Assembly (NCBI GenBank): GCA_022824945.1
Contig: JAJDYX010000032.1
Location: forward strand, 1 to 64,000
Direction of reading: 5' to 3'
DNA: 64,000 bases
Source: Candidatus Latescibacterota bacterium
Lineage (GTDB): Bacteria > Latescibacterota > UBA2968
Shown here piece by piece: positions 16,738-26,297 of this stretch; position 1 is the stretch's first letter; each line of letters opens with the position of its first letter. The notes beneath the pieces are model-generated. The model did not search any database and was not told the DNA's origin. It worked only from the letters and a program-made list of their open reading frames with translations. The position numbers were made by a program, and so were the translations under genes.

Positions 16738-17310
16738 TTAGAAAGTAAGGGTGTATGTGCTCAGCATTGTGTCGCCGTATTTTTTTTGTCGGGAGAGGGT
16801 TAAGTTGGGAAGGGATTTGGGTAGTGTTGTCTGAGAGGCGTGTTGGACGAGAATGCGTGCATTGGGCGCGAGAATGGGGGTTGTTGCGAGGCGAGTGAGT
16901 ATGGCGCAGGACATGGGTTGTCCGTATAGTTGTTGGTGATAAGGGGGGTCGAGGTAGATGATGTCGAATATGGAACGCGACCGCGCGAGTTGGGGCAAGA
17001 GTTTTTGCGCGGGGCGCGCGTAGAGTTGGATGCGGTCGTTGAGATGCCAATTGTCTATAAGCTGTGCGATGAAACGGTTGCAGCGGCGGTCAGGCTCGTT
17101 GATGACCACCTGCGCGCCACGGCTGCAGGCTTCGAGGCCGATTTGACCAGAGCAGGAGAAGAGGTCGAGGAAATATTTGCCGCAGAGGATTTCGCCGAGG
17201 GAAGAGAATACGGCTTTTTTTACAAAGTCGGATGTGACGCGGGCATTGCCGTACTTTTTGTTGTTAAAAAGGATGCGGCGGCCCTTAAATTCGCCAGCGA
17301 TGATGCGCAT
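16738..17310 (-). CDS. rsmD: 16S rRNA (guanine966-N2)-methyltransferase RsmD
   Basis: A 190-residue SAM-dependent methyltransferase. It begins with the hallmark 'MRIIAGEFKGRR' and 'ARVTSDFVKKAVFSSLGEIL' close to the usual RsmD opening, has 'FLDLFSCSGQIGLEACSRGA' for SAM binding and 'YLDPPY' with the catalytic DPPY at residues 121-124. RsmD methylates G966 of 16S rRNA in the small-subunit head. The ATG at 17310 is chosen because it starts the conserved N-terminus; a longer frame reaches 17406 through a dispersed repeat and is not part of the protein. No strong ribosome site is visible. The DUF5069-like gene follows 59 bp downstream and may be co-transcribed. Confidence 0.93.
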   Translation of the reverse strand: MRIIAGEFKGRRILFNNKKYGNARVTSDFVKKAVFSSLGEILCGKYFLDLFSCSGQIGLEACSRGAQVVINEPDRRCNRFIAQLIDNWHLNDRIQLYARPAQKLLPQLARSRSIFDIIYLDPPYHQQLYGQPMSCAILTRLATTPILAPNARILVQHASQTTLPKSLPNLTLSRQKKYGDTMLSTYTLTF

Positions 17311-17335
17311 AAGAGAGTAATGTACAAAGTCAAAA

Positions 17336-17426
17336 GCAACCACCGATGAACACAGATACACACAGATAAAGACGTTTTGGGCAATACAGCAACCATCCGT
17401 GTTCATCCGTGTTTATCTGTGGTTGC
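17336..17426. repeat. inverted pair of dispersed CATCCGTG-type repeats
   Basis: The left arm (17336-17370) reads GCAACCACCGATGAACACAG and onward. The right arm (17395-17426), ending in TTTATCTGTGGTTGC, is its imperfect reverse complement. A related copy stands at 27361-27394. These are non-coding; the rsmD-side frame that crosses them is an artefact. Confidence 0.75.
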
Positions 17427-17442
17427 TTGCCTAAAGTCAGTT

Positions 17443-19923
17443 TTAATTTCCATACCGGAAGCGCACTTCGCGTTCGATGCTCTTGCCATTGACCAGGTCG
17501 GTTACGATGATTTCGAGTGCATTGACCCCGGGTTTGACTTTGTTGAGTACGATTTCGACGTATTCGCGCTCGTCGGCTTCGCGTCCGGTGCGTTCGTTGG
17601 TGATAGCCACCTGGGGTTTACTGGTTCTAAAGATGGTGCGCAACCCCGTGGCCACAGCGCCAAATACGCCAACGGCGGGCATAGCACTCGAGCGAATGCG
17701 ATATTCGGTTTTGTAGCGGGTTTGTCCAAAGGTGTCTTTGGCCAGGTTGTAGATTTCAAAGTAGGCATAGACATTTTGCTTTATAGCATAACTGCGCGTG
17801 GGAATGGGAATGATCCACACGTCTTCTTTTTGGAATTTTGTCGCGCCTTCTTCTGCGATGTTCGAGGCCAGTTGAATTTCGCTAACTTGAAGCTCCGGGA
17901 TTTGGTAGTCTCTGACTTCGAGTTCTTGTCGGTAGAGTCCGGTGCGTCCAGAGATGAGGTCTTTCATTTGTACTTGAAGTTCGTATTTGCCGGGCGGTAC
18001 CTGTGTTTTGATGATTTCAGGCACAAAAGCACCCTGTTCGGTTGTGCTGGGTACTTGCGCTCCGCGATAGGAGAATGCGTCGGTTGTGCGATAGATGGAT
18101 GTATGACCTTCATTTGCCAGCGCGACGGCTAATTGTACGTGTATGAAACTCGAATCGGCTTCTTGCTCAATTTCGACCTGTTCGGGCGGGATGCCATAAT
18201 AAATCTCGAGATTGGTTTGTCCATCTGGACCGCGGAAGTGCGCCAGGTCATAGTAAAAATTGAGTATATCGCCGGGAAGTCCAGGACGATAAAAATCGGG
18301 CGAAGTCGATACGGCTTGCTGATAGATGACTGCGGGCGTGTGCTCAGTCATGCGGGCGATATAGGCGATGGCTTCGGGATCTTCGGTTGTGGCTTCGGGC
18401 AATGGGGCAAAGTCATAGCGTCCACTGCCCCATTCGTCGGTGAATGTGATCTCTATGCCCCCATTGAGTTGAATATAGGTCCAGGTTTCCCAGGGCACGG
18501 TATCGATTTCACTGCCAATGGTAACGGGCGAATAGCGGCCAAACTGCAAGCGGGTGTTGAGCTGTCCCGTTTGCTCATCGAGGACGCTTTCGATGGTGCC
18601 ATCGCGATCGAAGGGATTGCGCTCAAAACCGAGCCTGAAATCCACAGCCTCACCGCCTTCGTCCTCGGGGAGTTCGGTCATACTGTCATCGGCAGTTTCG
18701 CCGACTTCACTGGCCGTAATATCGTCTTCGGACACATCGGAAACGTCACTTGGATCAAAGAGAGAGCCTGCCTCTCGGTTGGTGCGAATGGGAAAGACCG
18801 GGCCTGTGAAGGTGAAAAAGGCCGCTTCAGGACCGTAGATGTCAATGGCCATCTGCGTGCGCACGCGCTCTACTTCGGCGGTTTGAACAAAATTGCGGTC
18901 ATTGGAGCGCGAGCGGTAGTCGGGTTCGCCATATCGGACATAAACGGCACCTCGCTCATCCCAGGGATAGACATTGGATGAAAAATAGGTGCGCGCATAC
19001 CACGTGCGGCGGTAGTGTTCGATGACGCGCTCGTTGAGTTTGGTGAGAATGTCGGGGTCGCGCCGCGCCCAGAATTGCTCGCGATATGCCTGTTGTTCGG
19101 GTCCCGGTGTGGTGGCGCGGTATTCTTCGAGTTCCGTATCTGAGGCAACGTAGGCAATATTGGTGTAATGTGTGCGTTCACTGCCTTCGGTGTTGGCGAG
19201 ATAGCGTTCGAAGAATTCGAGGGCTTTTTGCGTTTCGTCGTTGTAAAAATGACCCTGTGCAACAATGGGCAAGAGCTGAATGACGTCGGGGTGTGCCGAG
19301 AGATAGGGGGCAATATGTTCGAGAATTTTGTCAAATGCTTTGGCCTGTACACAGGCTAAACCGTAGTAATAGAGGCCCTCGGGATTATCGGGTTCGAGTT
19401 CGACGTATTTCTGGTAATACTGCATGGCCTTGTTGTGGTCTTCTTGAAATCGCTCATAGACTTCGCCGAGCAAGCGATAGGCCGGACCGTAGTTGGGATC
19501 GAGTTTTGAGGCGCGCTTGGCCTCGCTAATGGCTCTGCGAAAATTGTAATAAGATTGCATTCCCCGCGTGGGGGCTTCGGCATACGTAAGGCCAAGCCCG
19601 ACATAGGCTTCGACGAGGCTTTTGTCGAGTTTTTTGGCTGTTTTGAAGGCGCCTTCAGCTTCTTTGTATTCTTTCCGTTTGAGATAGATATAACCCAGTT
19701 GAGAATACACATGGGCGTCTTCGGGGAAAAGTTCTAATATGCGTTGGAGTGTCGCCATGGCCTCGTTAATTTCACCAGCTTGAATCTGACGCTGGCCCAG
19801 GGCAAACATCGTATTACGATAGGTTTTGTCTTGTTGAGGCGTTTCATCTTCTTCGGCAAAAAGAGGCAGTGCAATGCAAGAGGCACAGCAGACGGCCATC
19901 CAGAACCGCAATCCAATTTTCAT
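17443..19923 (-). CDS. GWxTD-domain protein with N-terminal TPR array
   Basis: An 826-residue exported protein. ATG 19923 is chosen: GGGAGA lies 8 nt before it and a signal peptide follows (cleavage near ALPLFA/EED). Residues about 40-260 hold five to six TPR units ('EAMATLQRILELFPEDAHVYSQLG' type). Then comes a GWxTD-type region with 'EQFWARRDPD', 'EHYRRTWYARTYF' and 'VYVRYGEPDYRSRS', and an acidic low-complexity linker near 405-435. The C-terminal half is rich in beta strands and ends with immunoglobulin-like segments. GWxTD proteins are common in Acidobacteria, FCB and related phyla and have no settled function; a periplasmic or surface scaffold role is likely. Flanked by rsmD downstream and a barrel protein on the other strand. 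Confidence 0.8.
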   Translation of the reverse strand: MKIGLRFWMAVCCASCIALPLFAEEDETPQQDKTYRNTMFALGQRQIQAGEINEAMATLQRILELFPEDAHVYSQLGYIYLKRKEYKEAEGAFKTAKKLDKSLVEAYVGLGLTYAEAPTRGMQSYYNFRRAISEAKRASKLDPNYGPAYRLLGEVYERFQEDHNKAMQYYQKYVELEPDNPEGLYYYGLACVQAKAFDKILEHIAPYLSAHPDVIQLLPIVAQGHFYNDETQKALEFFERYLANTEGSERTHYTNIAYVASDTELEEYRATTPGPEQQAYREQFWARRDPDILTKLNERVIEHYRRTWYARTYFSSNVYPWDERGAVYVRYGEPDYRSRSNDRNFVQTAEVERVRTQMAIDIYGPEAAFFTFTGPVFPIRTNREAGSLFDPSDVSDVSEDDITASEVGETADDSMTELPEDEGGEAVDFRLGFERNPFDRDGTIESVLDEQTGQLNTRLQFGRYSPVTIGSEIDTVPWETWTYIQLNGGIEITFTDEWGSGRYDFAPLPEATTEDPEAIAYIARMTEHTPAVIYQQAVSTSPDFYRPGLPGDILNFYYDLAHFRGPDGQTNLEIYYGIPPEQVEIEQEADSSFIHVQLAVALANEGHTSIYRTTDAFSYRGAQVPSTTEQGAFVPEIIKTQVPPGKYELQVQMKDLISGRTGLYRQELEVRDYQIPELQVSEIQLASNIAEEGATKFQKEDVWIIPIPTRSYAIKQNVYAYFEIYNLAKDTFGQTRYKTEYRIRSSAMPAVGVFGAVATGLRTIFRTSKPQVAITNERTGREADEREYVEIVLNKVKPGVNALEIIVTDLVNGKSIEREVRFRYGN

Positions 19924-20167
19924 GGTGTTCTCCCGATGGAAAAGTCGGAGGACCAGATGTATTTTAGTATTTGTTAAAATATTGTAAGGAGATGTCTTTG
20001 TCAATAGGTTCCAATCAGTTAAACATCGTACATGAGGCTATGTTGATAACGCCTGACTGATAGGGCGGTTCCGATTTTTGCGATTCGGTACTTTTCCCTT
20101 TAAAGAAAGAGTCTTATGTTGAGTTAAAGGGCGAGGATTGGAGCTAAATAATTTTGGAGGCGATTTT

Positions 20168-21487
20168 ATGCGGTATCGGTTTTGTTGGATTGTCGCATTC
20201 TGGGGGCTGATTTTTGAAGGTGTTTCCACAGATGCAATAGGAATTCCATTGGACTTGTCTGCGATACTGGGTTCTGTAACGGTTGAGCAGGAGCAGAGGC
20301 AACGCTATAATATACAGCCTCGCATACGCATTGGGGACTTGTCTGCGGCTTTTGATCTGGAGATTTTTTTGGATCATGAGGGGCGTATTCGGGATAGTGG
20401 CTGGGATTTTTCGAGTCGCCGAAAAGGTGTGGAGAGTCTGTTGCGAAAAATTCACTACGTGCGCTATGGGGATATCGATGATCGCAATCGGCGGTTGTCT
20501 CTGTACGTCGGTGCTTTAGAATGGGTGACATTGGGTACGGGGCTGGTGATGCGCAACTATCGCAATACACACGGTTCGCCGGGAATAAAACGCGCGGGTT
20601 TGGACGTGAGGATTCGCCATATTTTTCGGGGTTTGACAGTGCGCGCTCTGATCGGCAATTTGCTGGATTTAGAAGGCGGTGGACCCGTTTTTGGGGCGCG
20701 TGCCGAATTTCAACCAGTCCCGCTATTGGATATGGGCGTCACGGCGGTTGTGGATGCGGATCAATTCAGCGGTTTGCCCGATTCGATTCGCGCAGGTCTG
20801 CCGCGCGATGCATTTGCCGCCGCGAGTGTTGATGTGGGTTATCCTTTTATCGATAGGCGGCATTTAAGGGCGCGGTTGTATGCGGCTGCTGGACGAATTT
20901 TGGATGAGGATAGTGGCACGGGTCTCGCTTTGCCCGGTGTGATGGTCGATGTGGGACCGGCGCGATTGCAGGCGGAGTATCGCTGGGTCAACGGTCGATT
21001 TCAGGCCGGGCATTTTGACGCGCTCTACGATGTTAATCGAGCGATTGTCGATCCGCGTACAGGGGCTACCACAACGCGCGAAGCCACGTTGCAGTCTGCG
21101 TCGATGCAAGGGGTGTTTGGCAGTGCTCTTGTGAGATTTTACGGCATTTTTGTGGCAAGTGGGTCCTATCAGCACTTGCGCGGAGATGGCGGCAATGCAC
21201 AAATTGTGGAAGGTCGCGCGGGTATGATACCAGAATTTTTGGAACAGATACCCAAAATAAAAAAAGTGACACGAGCTGAGGGGTATTTTGAGAAGCGCTT
21301 TCGGAACATCAGCCTGAAAAGCTTGTTCGATGGTACGCCCAATACGCGGTTTGGATATGTGGTCGCGCTGGAACCCGTAAAGAATACGGTGGTAATAATG
21401 GAGGCCGAATTTACTTATTTGCCAGATGGCTCCGGCGGGTTTAAGCGCGAACGGATTTTGAATATTCAGACAAAGATAACGCTTTAA
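20168..21487 (+). CDS. predicted outer-membrane beta-barrel protein, family not recognised
   Basis: A 439-residue protein with a signal peptide (cleavage near residue 18-22) and then almost entirely alternating amphipathic beta strands, such as 'RIRIGDLSAAFDLEIFLDHEG', 'LSLYVGALEWVTLGTGLVMRNY' and 'LRARLYAAAGRILDEDSGTG'. Strand ends carry short charged turns, and the C-terminus ends with 'RERILNIQTKITL'. This is what an outer-membrane barrel looks like. The ATG at 20168 has GGAGG 8 nt upstream and starts the signal sequence; an ATG 30 bp earlier adds nothing. No enzymatic motif was seen. It is divergent from the GWxTD gene, and both may serve the cell envelope. Confidence 0.65.
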   Translation: MRYRFCWIVAFWGLIFEGVSTDAIGIPLDLSAILGSVTVEQEQRQRYNIQPRIRIGDLSAAFDLEIFLDHEGRIRDSGWDFSSRRKGVESLLRKIHYVRYGDIDDRNRRLSLYVGALEWVTLGTGLVMRNYRNTHGSPGIKRAGLDVRIRHIFRGLTVRALIGNLLDLEGGGPVFGARAEFQPVPLLDMGVTAVVDADQFSGLPDSIRAGLPRDAFAAASVDVGYPFIDRRHLRARLYAAAGRILDEDSGTGLALPGVMVDVGPARLQAEYRWVNGRFQAGHFDALYDVNRAIVDPRTGATTTREATLQSASMQGVFGSALVRFYGIFVASGSYQHLRGDGGNAQIVEGRAGMIPEFLEQIPKIKKVTRAEGYFEKRFRNISLKSLFDGTPNTRFGYVVALEPVKNTVVIMEAEFTYLPDGSGGFKRERILNIQTKITL

Positions 21488-21577
21488 GAAGTTAGAAGTT
21501 AGAAGTTAGAAGTAAGAAGGCCACCCAACACCACCCCAGGGAAGGTGCTTTTTCACACTTCACACTTCACACTTCTA
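21487..21577. repeat. short tandem repeats between converging genes
   Basis: A 7-bp unit, AGAAGTT, is repeated about three times at 21488-21512. A 9-bp unit, TTCACACTT, repeats at about 21551-21577. The second repeat recurs at 41309-41345. Both lie at 3' ends of genes and hold no coding frame. Confidence 0.7.
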
Positions 21578-21579
21578 AA

Positions 21580-24500
21580 TCAGAATCCCTCAAACCGGCT
21601 CAGGTCTGCAATGCCGTCGGGTAGGGCGGCGATGTGTTGGGCAAGGGCGAGACGCGATTGCTTGAGGTCGGGGTCATCGACCATGATGAGCACGTCTTCA
21701 AAGAAGCGGTTGATGGGATCGCGCAATTCGGCCATGACCTGGATCAGGGTGGTGAGTTTGTCGTCGGCTGTGTCCATTGTTTTGCGCGCGGCGAGATAGG
21801 CTTTGTGCAGTGCACTGGAGGCTTCTTCAGGGTCGCGGTCGGGATTGAGGTCGTAGTGTTCCGAGAGGTCGCGCACAATGCGTTTGCACCGTGCATGGGC
21901 ATGGAGAATATCGAGCCATTGATCGGAATGGATTTGCGCGGTAAATGCCCGGGCGATTCGCTGGATTTGATAGGGGTCATCCAAATTCGCGGCAATCGCA
22001 GCGGAAATTGCGTCGTGGCGCAGGCCCTCGTCGCGCAAGACTACTTCGAGGCGGCGGATGATGTAGTCAAAGGCTTCGTCGAGGGCTTCTCGTTTGACCA
22101 CAACGGGCAAGTGATTGGCGGCTGCATTGAGGCTCTGACGCAGTGAAAAATGCATTTTGTAACCGAGGAGATTGGAGAGCAGGCCCAGGGTATCTCGTCT
22201 GAGACCATAGGGGTCGGCATTTGAGCGGGGTTTGATGCCCGCGCCAAAAAGACCGGCGAGGCTGTCGAGGCGGTCGGCTATTGAGACAGCGAGACCGGGT
22301 TGTGTTTGGGGCAGTGAGTCGCCCGGGAAGCGCGGATGGTAATGGTCTTCAATGGCGTGCGCAACGGCTTTCGTTTCGCCAGAAGACAGGGCGTAGTAGC
22401 GGCCCATGATGCCTTGCAGGGAGGTCATTTCAACGACCATGCTGGTCGCCAGGTCGGCTTTGCACAATACGGCTGCGCGTAGAGCCGTGTTTTTATTTTT
22501 CTCACGAAGTCCAAGCGCGGCAGATAAGTCGTTGACGAGTTTTTCAACACGGCGGGTTTTGTCGCGCATAGAGCCGAGTTTTTCTTGAAAGGTGAGGGTG
22601 TCCAGGCGCGGCAGAAAGTCGCCGAGTTTTTTGTTTGTGTCGTCTTCGTAAAAAAATCTGGCGTCGGCATATCGGGCGCGTATGACGTTTTCATTGCCTT
22701 TGACGACGAGGCCGGGGTCGTCGGGTAGGCCGTTGCAAACGGTGATGAAGTTGGGTTTGAGGTCACCTTTTTCGTTGAGCACCGGAAAATATCGCTGGTG
22801 TTTTTTCATGACGGCGATGAGCATTTCGCGGGGTAGGGAAAGGCGCGTGCTTTCAAAGGTGCCGCAAAGCGCGTGCGGGGCTTCGACGAGGTCGGTGACT
22901 TCGTCGAGCAGGTCGGGGTCGTCGGGCACGCTGCCGTCAATTTTTCGGGCGAGTGCTTCGACTTGTTGTTTAATGGTTTCGCGCCGTTTGTCGCGGTTGA
23001 CTACGATGCCGTGTTTTTGCATTTGCGCGCGATAGTCAGAGGCAGAAGCGATTTCGATTTCTGGCGAGGCATTGGGGCGCAGTCCGCGGCTCGTGCGGCC
23101 CGCTGTTGCGCGCGCATAAGTGAATGGGATGATTTGATCGCCAAAGAGGGCGACGATCCAGCGGAGGGGGCGCGGATATGCGATGCCGTCGGAATCCCAG
23201 CGCATGGTTTTGCCAAAGCTGAGTTTGGCGATGAGTTCGGGTAGTAGTTCGGCAAGGATTTCCTGGGTTTTGCGCCCGTAAATGGTGATGCCTGCCCAGA
23301 CGTAGTCGTCGCGCTGTTCCACTTCTGATGGATCAATGCCCTGTCCTCGGGCAAATCCCTGAAGTGCCCGGGTGGGGTGGCCGTCATTGTCATAGGCGAT
23401 GCGGATGGCTGGTCCGCGCGCTTGTTTGTTTTCATCGGGTTGCCGTCCCTGAAGATTTTTGACGATGGCATATTGCCTGCGCGGCGTGCCGCTGACTTCG
23501 ATGCTGTCGTACGTGAGATTTGCTTCGCCGAGGTGTTCGGGCAGCAGTTTTTCAAGTTGTGCTATCGCGCTGACAACATCGGCAGGTGGCAGTTCTTCAG
23601 AGCCGATTTCGAGCAGGAGATCGGCGGTATCTACTTCGGGCAGGTCTTCGGGTTTGGATACCAGTGGGGGCTTGCCCTTTAATGGTTTGATGGGGGATGA
23701 TGCTACAAGGGGCCTGCCCCTTAATGTTTCTATAAGGGGATGTCCCTGATCTGCGCGTTGTTCGACATAGGCTTCGGCTATTTGGCGCGATAGGTCGCGC
23801 ATTTGGGCAAAAAAACGGGCGCGTTCGGTTACGCCAATTGCGCCTCGCGTGTCGAGCAGATTAAAGGTGTGCGAGCAGCGAATGACGTAGTCGTGTGCGG
23901 GAATGACGAGGTCGCGGTCGAGGGCTGCCTGGGCTTCGGCTACAAAGATGTCGTACATGGATTTGAGGCGGTTGACGTCGGCCCAGTAGAATTCGTAGTT
24001 GCAGTATTCTATTTCTTGTTTTTTGAGGATGTCGCCATACGTTACGGTGTCATTCCACTGTAGCTGCCAGACTTCATCCACGCCTTGAAGATACATGGCA
24101 ATGCGTTCGAGGCCGTAGGTGATTTCGACGGCAACGGGATCGAGTAGCATGCCGCCCGCTTGCTGGAAATAGGTAAATTGCGTGATTTCCATGCCGTCTA
24201 ACCACACTTCCCATCCCAGGCCCCATGCACCCAGAGCGGGGGATTCCCAGTTGTCTTCGACAAAGCGGATGTCGTGTGTTTTGCAATCGAGTCCCAGAGT
24301 TTCGAGGCTTTTGAGATACAGTTCCTGCGGGTTGCCGGGGTCGGGTTTGAGGATGACCTGATACTGGGTGTGCATTTGCATGCGGTTGGGATTTTCTCCA
24401 AAGCGCCCGTCGTCGGGGCGATAGGAGGGTTCAGTGTATGCGACGTTCCACGGTTCGGGTCCAAGGACGCGCAATACAGTGGCGGCGTTCATGGTGCCTG

Positions 24501-24603
24501 CGCCCACTTTTTCGCTGTAGGGTTGCCAGATTATACAGCCGTTGTCGGCCCAGAAGCGCTCGAGGCGCATGATCAGGTCTTGAAAGTTCAGGTGGTTGCT
24601 CAC
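21580..24603 (-). CDS. glyQS: glycyl-tRNA synthetase, fused alpha and beta subunits
   Basis: About 1007 residues. It charges tRNA-Gly. The first 285 residues are the class II alpha subunit: '[33 protein letters not shown]', '[19 protein letters not shown]', '[21 protein letters not shown]'-type motifs in order. The beta subunit begins near residue 325 ('[17 protein letters not shown]') and ends in a DALR-like helical region. Most bacteria encode the two as separate genes; fusion is known in chlamydiae and some other phyla. The GTG at 24603 is preferred, with GAGGA upstream and the usual start 'SNHLNFQDL'; an ATG at 24642 is possible. The linker (about 288-321) is encoded by small GC-rich palindromes resembling the intergenic repeats. 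Confidence 0.93.
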   Translation of the reverse strand: MSNHLNFQDLIMRLERFWADNGCIIWQPYSEKVGAGTMNAATVLRVLGPEPWNVAYTEPSYRPDDGRFGENPNRMQMHTQYQVILKPDPGNPQELYLKSLETLGLDCKTHDIRFVEDNWESPALGAWGLGWEVWLDGMEITQFTYFQQAGGMLLDPVAVEITYGLERIAMYLQGVDEVWQLQWNDTVTYGDILKKQEIEYCNYEFYWADVNRLKSMYDIFVAEAQAALDRDLVIPAHDYVIRCSHTFNLLDTRGAIGVTERARFFAQMRDLSRQIAEAYVEQRADQGHPLIETLRGRPLVASSPIKPLKGKPPLVSKPEDLPEVDTADLLLEIGSEELPPADVVSAIAQLEKLLPEHLGEANLTYDSIEVSGTPRRQYAIVKNLQGRQPDENKQARGPAIRIAYDNDGHPTRALQGFARGQGIDPSEVEQRDDYVWAGITIYGRKTQEILAELLPELIAKLSFGKTMRWDSDGIAYPRPLRWIVALFGDQIIPFTYARATAGRTSRGLRPNASPEIEIASASDYRAQMQKHGIVVNRDKRRETIKQQVEALARKIDGSVPDDPDLLDEVTDLVEAPHALCGTFESTRLSLPREMLIAVMKKHQRYFPVLNEKGDLKPNFITVCNGLPDDPGLVVKGNENVIRARYADARFFYEDDTNKKLGDFLPRLDTLTFQEKLGSMRDKTRRVEKLVNDLSAALGLREKNKNTALRAAVLCKADLATSMVVEMTSLQGIMGRYYALSSGETKAVAHAIEDHYHPRFPGDSLPQTQPGLAVSIADRLDSLAGLFGAGIKPRSNADPYGLRRDTLGLLSNLLGYKMHFSLRQSLNAAANHLPVVVKREALDEAFDYIIRRLEVVLRDEGLRHDAISAAIAANLDDPYQIQRIARAFTAQIHSDQWLDILHAHARCKRIVRDLSEHYDLNPDRDPEEASSALHKAYLAARKTMDTADDKLTTLIQVMAELRDPINRFFEDVLIMVDDPDLKQSRLALAQHIAALPDGIADLSRFEGF

Positions 24604-24701
24604 GGTTGGTTCCTCGGTTGGTGGTTCGTGGTCAAAGACCAAATGATACCCTGATTTTTAGTTTGTGTCAAATTGTGGTCGGTTTCAAGCGTTTTTTCCT
24701 C

Positions 24702-24730
24702 TTGCAAAAGCCAATGTTCTCGCCTATATT
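24702..24730 (+). promoter_or_regulatory. sigma70-type promoter of pyrB
   Basis: TTGCAA (24702-24707), a 17-bp spacer and TATATT (24725-24730), upstream of the attenuator-like hairpin and pyrB. Confidence 0.6.
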
Positions 24731-24763
24731 TTGGGTAGATGACGACTGGCAAAATTAAATACT

Positions 24764-24793
24764 AACGCTCCCTCAATGGGGGCGTTTTTTTTT
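24764..24793 (+). terminator. terminator-like attenuator in the pyrB leader
   Basis: AACGCTCCC-TCAA-TGGGGGCGTT hairpin (24764-24786) followed by T9, located between the promoter and the pyrB start codon, only about 15 nt before the coding start. No gene precedes it on this strand, so it can only act on the pyrB leader transcript. Confidence 0.65.
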
Positions 24794-24808
24794 GCGGGGA
24801 GGTAAGAG

Positions 24809-25735
24809 ATGGACAGTCTGTTTCACGTAATTGAGGCGCAGCAATTTAGTCGAGATATCATGAATGAGATTTTTGGTGTGACGCGAGAGATGGAGAATGT
24901 GGTCAGCCGTTATGGTTCGAATATTTTGAATCGGCGGATTATGGCGACTTTGTTTTACGAACCGAGTACACGCACGCGGTTGTCTTTTGAAGCGGCGATG
25001 TATCGCCTGGGTGGCGAGGTAATTACTACAGAGAGCGCGCGGGAGTTTTCATCGGCGGCAAAGGGCGAAACGCTCGAAGATACGATCCGGATTGTAGAGG
25101 GGTATTCCGATGTGATTGTGTTGCGGCACTACGAGAGTGGTTCTGCACGGCGGGCAGCAGAGGTGGCGTCGATTCCCATTCTCAATGCGGGTGACGGACC
25201 GGGGCAGCATCCCACGCAGGCACTTTTGGATGTGTACACGATTGAGAAGGAGATTGGCGGGTTAGATGGTATTCATGTGGCATTAGTCGGCGATCTGGCA
25301 AATGGTCGCACGGCGCGGTCGCTGGCTTATTTGTTGACAAAGTACGAAGATGTGAAGTTGTATTTTGTCGCGCCAGAGATGGTGCGTATGAGAGATGATA
25401 TCAAGGCGTATTTGACAGAACACGGGGTGGCATTTGAGGAAGAAGACGATCTGATGAGCGTGATGTCGAAGGTGGATGTGGTGTATCAGACGCGGATTCA
25501 GCGGGAGCGGTTTGGCGATCGGATACAAGATTACGAGCGGGCGCGGGGAAAGTATATCATCGATGTGGAGACGATGTCGGCGCTTTCGGATAATGCGATT
25601 GTGATGCATCCCTTGCCCCGGGTAGATGAGATTGATCCGGCTGTTGATACGGATCCTCGCGCTGCGTATTTTCGCCAGGCACACAACGGTGTTTTTATTC
25701 GCATGGCGCTGTTGCAGATGGTGTTGGGGGTGTGA
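24809..25735 (+). CDS. pyrB: aspartate carbamoyltransferase catalytic chain
   Basis: A 308-residue enzyme that joins carbamoyl phosphate and aspartate in pyrimidine synthesis. The carbamoyl-phosphate loop 'FYEPSTRTRLSFEAAM' has S53-T54-R55-T56-R57. 'GDGPGQHPTQALLD', 'VYQTRIQRERFG' and 'MHPLPRVDEI' are the other signature blocks, all intact; the Arg-x-Gln type aspartate loop is in the 'TRIQRERF' segment. Length is normal. The start has GGGGAGG 10 nt upstream. The preceding hairpin with a T run suggests leader attenuation. No pyrI or pyrC lies next to it; the neighbouring genes are unrelated, so it is a single transcription unit. Confidence 0.93.
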   Translation: MDSLFHVIEAQQFSRDIMNEIFGVTREMENVVSRYGSNILNRRIMATLFYEPSTRTRLSFEAAMYRLGGEVITTESAREFSSAAKGETLEDTIRIVEGYSDVIVLRHYESGSARRAAEVASIPILNAGDGPGQHPTQALLDVYTIEKEIGGLDGIHVALVGDLANGRTARSLAYLLTKYEDVKLYFVAPEMVRMRDDIKAYLTEHGVAFEEEDDLMSVMSKVDVVYQTRIQRERFGDRIQDYERARGKYIIDVETMSALSDNAIVMHPLPRVDEIDPAVDTDPRAAYFRQAHNGVFIRMALLQMVLGV

Positions 25736-25742
25736 GGAGGGT

Positions 25743-26168
25743 TTAAGATAACGTCCCCAGATCTCTTTCAAATACCAGGAGTACAATAGAACCAGATAGC
25801 GATTCCGTTACGGCAATTCGACTTTGTTTGTCGTAGAAAAATCCCGAAAAATTTCGTCCTGAAGTGGAGAATGTAATTTCGAGTTTCGAATTTACAGCGT
25901 AGTTTCCATTCGTCTCCCAAACACTTTGTTCTGGACTGCCAAAGCTCGCGAATAAGCGATAGGTTCTGTCCGGGTTTAATTCGATAAATCCAGTGGGTGG
26001 ATTTTTTTCTGCTTCGCGATTCTGATAGACCAGAGCGCGTCCGCGACCCGAATCAATTTTAACCGCCTGCAATGTGTAAATTCCCGCCACTGCCTGTGGC
26101 GATGTGGGCGATTCTGCGCCACAGGTACTCAAGAGCAATCCGAGAAAAATAATCGCGATCCGTTTCAT
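25743..26168 (-). CDS. small predicted lipoprotein, function unknown
   Basis: A 141-residue protein with a signal peptide whose end 'LLLSTC' resembles a lipobox, with Cys16 as the likely lipidated residue. The mature part starts with a Ser/Pro-rich linker and continues as a small all-beta domain ('GIYTLQAVKIDSGRG', 'GFIELNPDRTYRLFASFG', 'WETNGNYAVNSKLEITFS'), reminiscent of lipocalin-like or META-like domains that sense or bind small molecules. No family was recognised with certainty. It converges with pyrB 7 bp away. AGG precedes the ATG. Confidence 0.65.
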   Translation of the reverse strand: MKRIAIIFLGLLLSTCGAESPTSPQAVAGIYTLQAVKIDSGRGRALVYQNREAEKNPPTGFIELNPDRTYRLFASFGSPEQSVWETNGNYAVNSKLEITFSTSGRNFSGFFYDKQSRIAVTESLSGSIVLLVFERDLGTLS

Positions 26169-26297
26169 AACAACCTGTCTATAGGTGTTCTTTTCCGCTC
26201 AAATCATAAGTGTTCTAACTTAACCCACCTGCTTCGTTTATGCGAGTATTTTCTATCACCTTGACGGATTGGCTGTTGTGCGAGTATATTGTGTTTT

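Noticed and set aside
18133..18981. 282-codon plus-strand frame opposite the GWxTD gene
   Set aside because: Antisense shadow of a gene with signal peptide, TPR and GWxTD marks; no ribosome site.
21487..21577. CRISPR-like array
   Set aside because: Units of 7-9 bp in direct tandem without spacers; simple repeats, no cas genes in the window.
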